A DNA stretch of 64,000 bases from Paraescarpia echinospica (Eukaryota > Annelida > Polychaeta > Sabellida > Siboglinidae), in assembly GCA_020002185.1 (NCBI GenBank), contig JAHLWY010000220.1, forward strand, positions 124,001 through 188,000, written 5' to 3'. The notes beneath the pieces are model-generated. The model saw nothing but the letters and a program-made list of their open reading frames with translations, was not told the origin of the DNA and searched no databases. Made by a program: the position numbers and the translations under genes. Shown piece after piece: positions 46,440-56,862 of this stretch. Within the stretch, counting starts at the first letter, position 1, and each line of letters opens with the position of its first letter.

Positions 46440-47429
46440 TATTTGCAAATTGTCCTGATGTGGCCTACCTACAGTAGTCAGACAGTTATAGAATTTGACA
46501 TGTTTGCAGGTCGTACTGACGTGTCCTACCTACAGTGAGTCGGGCTTCAGACAGTTATAGATTTTGTTTTGTTTACAGGTCGTACTGACATGTCCTACCT
46601 GCAGTGAATCAGGCTTCAGACAGTTATAGAGTTTATGTTTACAAGTCGTACTGACATGTCCCACCTACAGTGATTCAGACAGTTATAGAGTTTGTTATGT
46701 TTACAGGTCATACTGACATGTCCCACCTACAGTGATTCAGACAGTTATAGAGTTTGTTATGTTTGTAGGTCGTACTGACATGTCCTACCTACAGTGAATC
46801 AGGCTTCAGACAGTTATAGAGTTTGTTATGTTTATAGGTCGTACTAACATGTCATACCTACAGTGAATCAGGCTTCAGACAGTTATAGATTTTGTTTTGT
46901 TTGCAGGTCATACTGACATGTCCTACCTACAGTGAGTTAGGCTTTAGACAGTTATAGAGTTTATGTTTACAGGTCGTACTGACATGTCCCACCTACAGTG
47001 AGTCAGACAGTTATAGAGTTTATGTTTACAGGTCGTACTGACATGTCTCACCCACAGTGAGTCAGACAGTTATAGAGTTTGTTATGTTTGCAGGTCGTAC
47101 TGACATGTCCTACCTATAGTGAGTCAGGCTTCAGACAGTTATAGAGTTTGTTATGTTTACAGGTCGTACTGACATGTCATACCTTCAGTGAATCAGGCTT
47201 CAGACAGTTATAAAGTTTGTTATGTTTTCAGGTCATACTGACATGTCCTACCTACAGTTAGTCAGGCTTCAGACAGCTATAGAGTCTATGTTTACAGGTC
47301 GTACTGACATGTCCCACCTTACAGTGAGTCAGACAGTTATAGAGTTTGTTATGTTTGCAGGTCGTACTGACATGTCCCACCTACAATGATTCAGGCTTCA
47401 GACAGTTATAGAGTTTGTTATGTTTGCAG
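46440..47429. repeat. Tandem array of exon 9 acceptor plus exon start copies (intron 8)
   Basis: About 14-15 units directly upstream of exon 9. Each contains TTTGCAG or TTTACAG followed by the first bases of exon 9 (GTCGTACTGACATGTCC, then ACCTACAGTGA), up to about 45 exon-derived bases, then GTTATAGAGTTTGTTATG. Units come in a longer form (about 69-70 bp) with the GGCTTCA part and a shorter form (about 60-62 bp) without it. Exon-like starts lie near 46510, 46579, 46646, 46708, 46770, 46838, 46908, 46974, 47032, 47094, 47163, 47232, 47299 and 47360. Confidence 0.92.
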
Positions 47430-47582
47430 GTCGTACTGACATGTCCCACCTACAGTGAATCAGGCTTCAGACAGGCATTGAAGGAACGCAGCTTTCCTCA
47501 ACCTGAGGAAGAGGATGACAGCCAACCTCCAGTGGACCCAGAGGAAGCTGACGAGGAATTTTATCACAGCGACCACCTTTGA
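47430..47582 (+). CDS. TFB2M: TFB2M, coding exon 9 (stop codon)
   Basis: It encodes residues 426-475: VVLTCPTYSESGFRQALKER, then an acidic tail (PEEEDD, DPEEADEEFYHSDHL) ending in TGA at 47580-47582. The human protein has MHPQDFKTLFETI at this point and also ends in a short charged tail. The acceptor is TTTGCAG. The same acceptor and exon start are repeated many times just upstream, but only this copy continues into the acidic tail. Confidence 0.9.
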   Translation, partial: VVLTCPTYSESGFRQALKERSFPQPEEEDDSQPPVDPEEADEEFYHSDHL

Positions 47583-49499
47583 TGGTCATCTCTGACATGA
47601 TACCCCATATATTGTTTGTCTGCGAGATGACCTGTTATGTCGGCTGATTTTACACAGTTGTCACTGTGTAAATTACATTTTCGTTACTTGCCGTTGATCT
47701 TTCTATGCACATCTCTGAAAAACTGACTTCTGCCAGTTTATACATTATCATTATAAAAAGAAGAAGACATTTTTTTGTATGAAAAATAATTGGATATTAT
47801 AAAAGACACATTATTTAGCACACATTGTATACCAGTTGACTTGACTCTTTCATATCTTGATTGTCACGAGAAGCTGACTGATTGTTCCTCTGTCCACAAG
47901 AAACTACAGTAACATTGCTAATTTTAAGTTTTGATATTTTTTACTAATTCATTGTCTGTGCATGTTTTGATCCATTTATAGCAACTTTACTATCTTACTA
48001 CAGCTATGTATGACATACTTGGTAATGGTGAATTTAAGTGGAAACATTTTGTTGGAACAAAAATCAGACACACACGTTATTGATTTTAAAAATTCAAACA
48101 AATAATTTGAAACACATGGCAACTTCAGCATGTTGACATTGTTAATGGTATTCCATAAATATATAGCTTGGGCAGAAAGGACCCACAATAATAATAATAT
48201 TTAATACATGAATATACTGGGCCCATCACCATGTTATTGCAAAACATCCCTCTCACTGCACTGTATTCATATCTGGAATGTAATTATTGTTGAGCTAGAG
48301 TATGCATGTATATGTGTGTGTGTGTGTGTGAACGTTTTCCTCCTAGACAGTTTGCATCTCTAGGGCCAAACTTTCTGAGTTTTATCAACAACCCCCCAGA
48401 AGAGACCTAGAATGTTCTTTACATTGATATCATTAAAACATGCATTCAAATTACACTACGTATTAACATTAATTATTTTGCTCTTGTCAGATCATCCCCA
48501 AGTTCTCACAATTATTTTTAATGGATTTTCATGGATGTATTAAGTGCATGTTAGGAGGCTATGTTAGCACCACAGCAGTTTACAAATATTACACACAATT
48601 ACTCAAGTAAAAACCACATACTGAGATACACCTAGACTGATTCCAATGAGAGCTGATAGCATTAGACAGTGATCATTATGCCACAACAACACAACAAGGT
48701 GTCCTACAACTATAATTAATCTTTGTCAGGTATTTGTTTTACAAATTTGGTTAGGTTCAATACATGCACAGGTAATTACAAATGGTAGGCACAAATACTA
48801 TCATGGAGTCATGCTTAATTTCATTCTTTTTTATAAACAATAAAACCTACCTGGTATATCTAGGACCATGCAATATGCTAGTTTGTTTCTACAAATTAAC
48901 TATTTTGTTTTGGTAATGATTGAAGAAAGAATTAAATGATTTTTCAAACTTATATATATTACATATAAACAGTATGTATATACTGTCTGTACCCTTACCC
49001 GGAAACAGCCAGGGGTGGTAATTATTAGTAGGTTGTTGGCTGAATCACTTGTACTCTGTCCCACTTTGTGGTTAAGAGTGTGGGAACCATCCAACTTCAA
49101 AGGTATTTGTACATAGGGACATCTGCCTCCCCAATAAGTGGCAGTTACAGCTGTTTACTAGTTTGTTGACTGTAGCGAATATAAATTGCGAACAATGTTT
49201 CAGACATTAAATGCAATTTCTCGGGCAGCTTACCTACAAAATATATTGTATTAAGAACATTATATTAAAGAATATCAAAATGAACAAGACACCCTCGGTA
49301 TGAACTACCGCTATTCACCCTCTTCAGATTTCAACAACAACAGACCTGGTTCGTTAAGGGATCAATCGAGGAAGAAATTTTAAGAGTTACCGATATGAAT
49401 TTTGTATATTTGTTAAATTGTGTTGGTGATGTGATGAATTGTTTTACTATGATAGAAAGCTATTTTAATTTGGCCACTAATTGGACATTGAAATGTAGT
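47583..49499. other. TFB2M 3' region and intergenic sequence
   Basis: AT-rich with no coding region that I can support. The TFB2M 3' untranslated region begins here; no canonical AATAAA lies within the first 250 bases, and ATAAAAAG near 47752 is the nearest AT-rich candidate. A (TG)n run lies at 48313-48330. Confidence 0.5.
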
Positions 49500-49690
49500 C
49501 TGACCCCATGTAGGGAGGGCGGACGACGACTGCGTCACCTAGCGGTTACTGGTAAATCGAAACGCTTGTTGCGCCACCTTTTGGAAGAGATCCGTGCTGC
49601 CTCTCGCGAGACTTCGCGGCGGAAGTGTGTTTCAGAAACTTTAAAAATGATAAAATCAGGTCGTTGCTGGAGCGAACGTTGACATTTAAT
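49500..49690. promoter_or_regulatory. CpG-rich promoter-like patch with TCTCGCGAGA
   Basis: A local CpG- and GC-rich island in AT-rich surroundings. It contains the palindrome TCTCGCGAGA (49602-49611), followed by CGGCGGAAGTG, an ETS-like site. In animals this palindrome is a known core element of CpG promoters. No first exon can be identified, so a promoter role is only inferred; TGCGTCACCTAGCGG and GCGCCACCTTTTGG nearby could instead point to an old repeat. Confidence 0.35.
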
Positions 49691-50785
49691 TATTTAATGA
49701 AGTCTTGAATCTGTTCATGACAGACACTCGCTGAGATCGCCAGTAATTGGGTACGTTTTACGCCATCAAAGTCTAGATGATGATGCATCTGCGATGTGCG
49801 AACAGCATTATCATGATTATGTTACGTTTCATCGTCATGCATGTTGAAAATTGTGAATGCGCGTGTTGGTGATGGTTTTAGGACAATAGAACTGTATAAT
49901 CTTCCATAAATTTACATTACCAAGGGTCTAACCTTATTCGCTAGGTGAACTGACAGTCGCCATTTCTGCAAACAATTCCCGTACATGGCTTGTAAGGAAG
50001 TGTTGGCTGTAAAAACATGCAGTTCTTGCTGCAAAGGAATGTCAAAGTGATGCACCATTGCCATTGGCTAATAATGAGATGTCATGAGTTACGTCACGTT
50101 TTTCTTCAAGTTATGGTATAAGTAACTTTGAGCCAGTTCAACTTAGCGACAACCATCGACCAGTGGTTAGAGAGTAGAAGTTGTCATGCATCATTGCATG
50201 TGCACACTGCACACTCTTCTGAGTAATCGAACCCGAACAAGAATTAGGCGTTGCTGGTGGTTTCAAAGCCACAGCAATCGTGGCATATAGTATATATACC
50301 GGTGTGCTAATGTCCCTAAATCATAAATGTGATATCAGTAACACTAATCTTCTTCCGTTAAGTGGCCACAATCAATATATGATTATTCTATATATATATA
50401 TACTAATATCAGTGGTTATGGTGTCAGAACAACTTGGTCCACGGACAACTCGGCCCCCACCGTGTGATAGCTCGGTCCCCGTGTTTGGACTGATCAGGGT
50501 TTTGTCAAATTGTATCAGTTGTGTAGATTATCGAGGAAAATGGTCGGAATGCACCAGTCAGAATGCAACTGCCTAGTCGCAATGGGGTGGTCGAAATGCA
50601 CCACCTTTGGTCGGAATGCCCCGCTTTGGTCTCTGTTTGTTTGTTCCCCCCCGGGCAATGCCAGGTAACTCGGCTAGTATAATGACTTCTTTCAGTATCA
50701 TCCACGCGTCTTAGCGTGTATATTACTTTATATTGTTGTCAACTGGGATACTGCTTATGGATTTTGAGATTGACCAATCCTTTTG
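49691..50785. other. Intergenic, no supported gene
   Basis: At about 50430-50640 are two kinds of degenerate short repeats, AACTCGGCCCC-like and GTCGGAATGCACCA-like. Nothing coding. Confidence 0.45.
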
Positions 50786-50838
50786 TTTTGATGCGCCTCT
50801 GAGCTTGGTTTCCAAGGATTTAGGCGCAATAGAAGTTA
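50786..50838. repeat. 53-bp stem-loop repeat, copy 2
   Basis: Identical over 53 bases to 11311-11363, with the same fold (TGCGCCT with AGGCGCA, CTTGG with CCAAG) and unrelated flanks. Confidence 0.75.
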
Positions 50839-51539
50839 AGACCTCCGTGATGTATACATATATATTATTAATGTTATTTTTATTAATGGATCGTTGCATG
50901 TGTTTGTGCTGATTCGTTCGCTACACGTAAAACATAAGAACATTGCTGGATTGTTTTCCCATGTAAAATTACACTGTTAAATTCTACACACACAGAATGT
51001 CTGAAGAGATGTAGGGTGAAATCAGGATGACCATTTTATTAATTAAACACATACATTCATAGGCCATATTGTCACTTTCGTGACTACATCAAATGTAATA
51101 ATGTTGGAGGGAATAAAGTAGCCTGTAACATTGACACTGCTCCGGTTATTTTTTTATTTCGTTCCGATCGCAACGATTCGATTACGAGAATTAGTAGTGG
51201 TTGGGAGAAAGACGGGACTCTGTGCAAATAATATGCTGACAATTAACATAGTAGTATGTTCATATATCTGGCGCCTGCAAACCTACACTACTTAATTGAA
51301 CATTAGTTACATCTTACATATCTGATCTATTATAGCAACTTAATTCACACACTACACGTGAAATTATGATTACGTTGTTTACATAGTTATTGTGGGGTTG
51401 ACCAGTTCACTCAATAAGTACTTATTTTGTTCTAGTTTAAATCAACTGGTTACAGCATTGGTTGGCTCCGCTGTCAGCCTGGAATTGAATGTCATTTCAA
51501 CGTCTGTTATGTTTGTTTGATTATGTTTGTATGTATGAT
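50839..51539. other. Intergenic, no supported gene
   Basis: AT-rich sequence without recognisable genes or element ends. Confidence 0.4.
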
Positions 51540-51800
51540 TTACACTCTGTCTGTCTGTCTCTTTCTCTCTCTCTCTCTCTCTCACCCCCTTTCGTTTTCT
51601 CTCTCTCCTCTGTCTCAGTCTCTGTCCCTATGTACGCCCGTCTGCCTGCCTCTCTATCGCTCTCTCCCACCCCTTTCTTTTTTCTCTCTCTCATCTTTCT
51701 GTCCCTACTATGTCTGTATCTCTGTCTCTCTGTTTCTGTCTCTCCTTTCTCTTCTCCATCTGTACCTCACCCCCTCTCTTTGTCTCTCTCTGGCTAATGT
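51540..51800. repeat. CT-rich microsatellite tract
   Basis: Imperfect TCTC, TGTCTC and CTCTCTCT runs on the plus strand. The serine/leucine-rich frames across it are low-complexity by-products. Confidence 0.9.
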
Positions 51801-52996
51801 GTGTCTCGAATAATGTCATGTACTGGTTCATATGAAGCCTGTCTGTCTGCTTTCTTGGTATTCAGAATGTAATGTGTAATTGACACGCAAGATCTGCTCA
51901 GTTCCTAACTTCTATTCAAAGCATTCAAAAAGGACTTAGTAAGAACTGGATTACCCAGGTAGGTCTTCATGTCATCAAAGTCAAATGGAAGCCAACTTCA
52001 GCTAAATGCTGCTAATGTCAGAAGTGTTGTTTGAATGCACTTTGTACAATGGCTCTTTTCAAACAAAAAGGTATAGATGAAACAATACAAGGGTATTAAG
52101 CCAATTGCTATGGCCTCCAAATCAAAGGACAGCTAGACAATGTGTAACAATCTTCTCACTAAAACAAAGCAGGAGGAGAGAAACCAATTACACAAGCCTC
52201 TAAATATTCTTGACACACACATGCCACTATTCTCACTGTTGTTGTTGTCAGCACATTAAAATTAAAAGGTAATCATTTCAGTGTAATTTAATAATGAATG
52301 TCTACTGTTGTATAAGAAGATAAAACCTTCGATTAATAATATAATACAAAAATGTAAACATGTATTAAAACATAACTACGATATATATATAAATAATATA
52401 TACAATATTAATCATAAAATAATAAAGGTATATATATAGTCAAGTCAACATCAATTAAATGTCATTGATGTCCAAAGCTTCATTTTTAATGTACTTTGTA
52501 CAATGCCGTTATTCAAACAAAAACGACCTGCTCAATGAAACTGGCAGAGTAGCTAGCCAATTAGTATGGGCACACATCTAAAACAGCCTACATAAAAGAT
52601 CTGCTCAACAACAACACACAGGATGCCTATTAGGCTATTACTATATGAATTCTACACATCGAACGACAGTGTAATCGATATTTCTTGATATGTTTTGTAA
52701 TACAATCATACACTGTCTATATGAAGACAAAACATAGTTTACTTTGCTCAACAAAACATGTTCTATATATGCATAGGTTTGACAATATTAAAATCAGTGG
52801 GGCATTCCTACTAAAAGTGGTGCATTGCGACCAGACCATTGGAGCATTCCGACCATGCGGTTGGAGCATTCTGATTAGGTTTTGTGCATTCAGGCAGTGG
52901 GGCATTCCAACCATGATTCGTTATCGATTGTCCTTTTTGTCATGGTGGAGATGTCACTCTGCTTTAGAGGTGAAATGAGCATAACATTTATATTTA
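51801..52996. other. Intergenic, no supported gene
   Basis: AT-rich. Segments near 52010-52080 and 52480-52560 resemble each other (CACTTTGTACAATGGC versus TACTTTGTACAATGCC, then TTCAAACAAAAA). At 52797-52915 several GCATTCCGACCA-like units lie in the opposite orientation to those near 50550-50620. Confidence 0.45.
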
Positions 52997-55900
52997 CCGT
53001 AAATTTCTGTGTACAATACGCACCCTGACTTTTGACATCAATCACCAATTTCCCCGCTTCTAATATTTTGCTTGAACCCATGAATCTGTCTCAGAATCGT
53101 AAACATGTCACCTATGCAAGTTATGGCATTGCTGCCGGCTTGTCGCTCGCTAGTGACTAGTATATATACATGGTGTGTAAGCACTACGACTACGTAACTT
53201 GTGTTGTAGCTTGACGATTGATCAACTGGTTAAATCAGCGCTAGCTAGAACTTTTAAGTTAACACCAAGTTCTATTCTGAAATGCTACATGCAAACCTGG
53301 TACTTTCAACAGCGAAGCATACATGCGCTACATTCGTCTTTATTTACATTCACAACATTTGCATTCACAACTTTAAACATGGATTCACACTTTTTTTTTA
53401 TAGATTTAACAAGATTGCCATCCAGAAAATTACTCTGGATGACAGGTGGACAAGGAAGCCTTTTGGCTTATCGAGAGTCCAATACTTTTTATCTACATGT
53501 ATCCCGCCTTTTTTAGGTGTGTGTCGATTTTATTTTTAAACATATTCACGCTACTAGCACCAACACAATCAGGAGATAATCTGTTCCATTCATTTACAGT
53601 CCTTTGTGAGAATGAGAACTTTCTTATATCTAATCTACACTGCTCCTTTACTAATGTAGCTTCATGTCCTCTGGTCCTTCTATCTTTCTTAACTGAGAAA
53701 AAAAATTTCTATCAATATTTTCATAACCATTCAATATTTTAAACACTTCTATGTGATCTCCTTTCAATCTCCTGGTCTCTAGTGTTGTTAAACCACATTC
53801 TTTTAGGCGTATTTCGTAACTAAGATCCCTCAGATTTGGTATCATTTTAGTCGCTCTCCTCTGTACTCTTTCTAGCATATCTATGTCCTTCTTGCGATAT
53901 GGCCTCCATGCTTGTATACAATATTCTAAATGAGGCCTCACTATTGTTTTGTACAGCGGTACTATTAATTCTTTTTTCTTATACGCTATATTTCGCCTAA
54001 TTAATCCAAGGATTTGATTTCCCTTTGACGCTGCAATTCCGCACTGCTCTGAAACCTTCATATCAGCACTAATGGTTAACCCTAAGTCCTTTTCTTTTAC
54101 AGTAGTACTTAGAACAGTACCCCCCATTTTATATTTTACCTCTTCATTCCCATGACCTGTGTGGAGGCATTTACATTTCCCAAAATTGAACAGCATTTGC
54201 CACTTTTCAGACCATTTGATCAACCTATCAAGATCATCTTGTAAATGCTGTCTGTCTCCATCACTTTTAATCCTTCTAAACACTTTTGTATCATCCGCAA
54301 ATTTTAACACCTTGCTTGTTATATCATCGTCCAAATCGTTGATATATATTAAGAATAATATAGGTCCTAGTACTGATCCCTGTGGTACCCCACTCAATAC
54401 CGATTTCCAGTTTGAAGCCTCCCCATCAACTACTACACGTTGTCTTCTGTCATTCAGCCATTTTTCTATCCAGTTTATTATACCATTTCCTATGCCATGG
54501 GCCTTTAGCTTAAGGAGTAATCTTTGATGTGGTACTTTGTCGAAAGCTTTTGAAAATCTAAATAGATGATATCTACTGGTGATCCCTCATCTACCCACCT
54601 AGTGATGTCTTCCAAAAAACATAACATATTTGTTAAGCATGACCTCGCTTTTAAAAACCCATGTTGAGATGGGTTTATCAAGTTATGTTTAACAAGAAAA
54701 TCCACCATGTGATCTTTAATTAGTCTTTCTAATAATTTGCAAATCACTGATGTTAAACTCACTGGTCTATAGTTCTCTGACTTGTTTCTCGAACCTTTTT
54801 TAAATAACGGTATAATGTTTGCCTCTTTCCATTCTAAAGGAACCACTCCCTCTTCTAATGACAAATTGAAAACTGTTGCAAGCGTTCGCTAATTTGTTCT
54901 ACAATTTCCAATAGTAGTTTGGGCGAATCCGTCCACTCCAGGTGATTTATTATCCTTCATAGCCCTTATTTTCTTAGCTACCATTTCCAGGTTACAACTA
55001 ACTGTCCTAAATAGTCTGAATCTGCCTCCTTGAACTTAGCCTCTGGTACTGGCAGTGAACTAATATCTTCCCCTGGTAAACACTGAACTAAAATACTCAT
55101 TCAGGTCTTCTGCCATTAAGAATCCTTCTGATATTACATTTCCAGCACTATCTTCTAGAGAACCGACCTTATCCTGAACTTTCTGTTTGTTTCGAATATA
55201 TGCATAAAAACTGTTACTGTCATGTTTTATATTACTAGCAAATTTTTTTTCATAGCTTCTCTTTGAATTTCTAATTTCAGCTGTAGCTTGATTAAGTGCT
55301 TCTTTATAAATGTTGTAGTCTTCATCATTTCCAGTACATCTATATGACTTCCACATCATTTGTTTATACTTAATTTTTCTAATGGCTTCTTTCGATAAGT
55401 GTTTCTTTTTAGACCGTTTCCCTTGTTTTTTGAAAGGTAAAAATTTATCGACTATGCACTTAATTTCACTATTTAAGATATTCCAGCATTCGGTTGCTGT
55501 CTTATTCTTCAGTGTGTTATTCCAGTCTATCTTTGCTAAATATTTCCTCATGTCCTTATACCTTCCTTTGTGGAAATTTCTCCTATACTGCTTTTTACTA
55601 TTCCTTTCTGATTTTACGTTGATGGTAAAATGTATCTGGTTGTGATCGCTACTCCCCAGTGGCTCACATATCTTGACATTGTCAACTAATTCATTCTGTG
55701 AGGACAAAACTATGTCTAACACATTCTCACCCCTGGTTGGCTCTAGCACATGTTGAGAAAAGAAGCTGTCTTGTACTAAAACTAAAACTTGTGGTCCTCA
55801 CTCCCCATACTCTGTAGAGATTTCCATTGTATATGCTCATGGTTAAAGTCCCCCATAATAATACAGTTCCGTTTGCTTACTTCCCTTATAGCGTTTTGTA

Positions 55901-56680
55901 TTTTTTCATTCTCTTCTATGCTTATGTTTGGACTTCGATAAACTAACCCAACTGTTAACGTTGAGTTTCCTGTAACTATGTTACACCAAACAGCTTCTTC
56001 GCAATCTGCTTCTCTTTCTAATTTTATTTCATAAGCCTGGATAGATTCTTTAATATATAAAATAACTCCACCTCCCTTTCTTCCTATTCTATCTTTCCTA
56101 AACATTACATATCCTGTTAGTCCCAATTCGGCATCTGATATATCAGTGGTGGCCCACGATTCGGTTATACCTATTATGTGAGGGTCAATATCTTCTACCA
56201 TAATGTTTAGTTCACTTCTTTTGTTTACTATGCTCCTTGCATTTAAACAAATGCATTTATATCCTATACTTGTTGACACTCGACCCAAGACTCGGGCACC
56301 ATTCACATGATTCAGGAACACCAATCATAATCATAGCGGGACGCTTCCCAGGCTGCACTTCCCGGTATCGTTCGCTTCCCGCTCATTGGTGTTATTTGCG
56401 ATGTCAGACATCCGGGCTCTCGTCTTTGTCATTTCTCGTTGCTAGTTTAGGGCTAGAGAGGTGGTTACGGGAGTGTGATTCTTTAATTTTGTCTGCGTTG
56501 CTGCGGTGGTTTACGTGATTGTGACATGCCGACTTTTATAATATTACTAGTTTCCAGCAGCATTATCCTAGTCTGCAAACATTGATAAATTGGTCAGAGA
56601 AAATTTTGGTTATGCTTAGCACCCTGACTTTTTAGTTAAAAGTGAAGAAAAAAATGCGTATTATACACGGAAATTTACTG
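52997..56680. mobile_element. pogo-like TA-flanked element containing a LINE
   Basis: The left end is CCGTAAATTTCTGTGTACAA after TA (52995-52996). The right end on the minus strand is CAGTAAATTTCCGTGTATAA, with TA at 56681-56682. Both continue to AATACGCA, giving terminal repeats of about 26 bp. TA plus CAGT termini fit pogo/Tigger-type elements. The CCCTGACTTTT phrase near each end is in direct, not inverted, orientation. Most of the interior is the CR1-like LINE, inserted later; no pogo transposase is recognisable. Confidence 0.75.
53391..56525 (-). pseudogene. CR1-like non-LTR retrotransposon, frameshifted
   Basis: Read on the minus strand it is nearly complete. The endonuclease begins near 56250 with CICLNARSIVNKRSELN, then ITESWA, KGGGVILYIK, VGLVYRSPN and GDFNH, and after a frameshift near 55780 LEPTRGENVLDIVLS and SSDHNQIHF. 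The reverse transcriptase has WKEANIIPLFKKGSRNKSEN, YRPVSLTSVICKLLERLI, QHGFLKARSC, LDFQK, SGVPQGSVLGPILFLIYIND and the catalytic FADD. The C-terminal tail continues after a frameshift in an A-run near 53700. At least five frameshifts (about 55780, 55070, 54870, 54550, 53700) inactivate it. The 3' end carries an A-rich tail near 53391. It is better preserved than the other LINEs here, hence younger. Confidence 0.92.
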
Positions 56681-56862
56681 TAACCATATTATGCAGAATC
56701 ACACAGATTATGTTTAATATATGTATTTACAACGTCTATATGCATAACTTTATCATATTGTTTTATTTTTTATTAATAATAATGATACGCACAACAGACA
56801 GATTTGTGCAAGTCAACCATTCAGTAGTTTTACTGTCTCTGTCATTTTAAAAGTGATTAATG

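Noticed and set aside
49395..49682. A 95-codon frame across the CpG-rich patch
   Set aside because: No domain, no splice context, and the arginine-rich part simply reflects CpG-rich sequence.
51489..51813. Serine/leucine-rich frames
   Set aside because: Low-complexity CT microsatellite.
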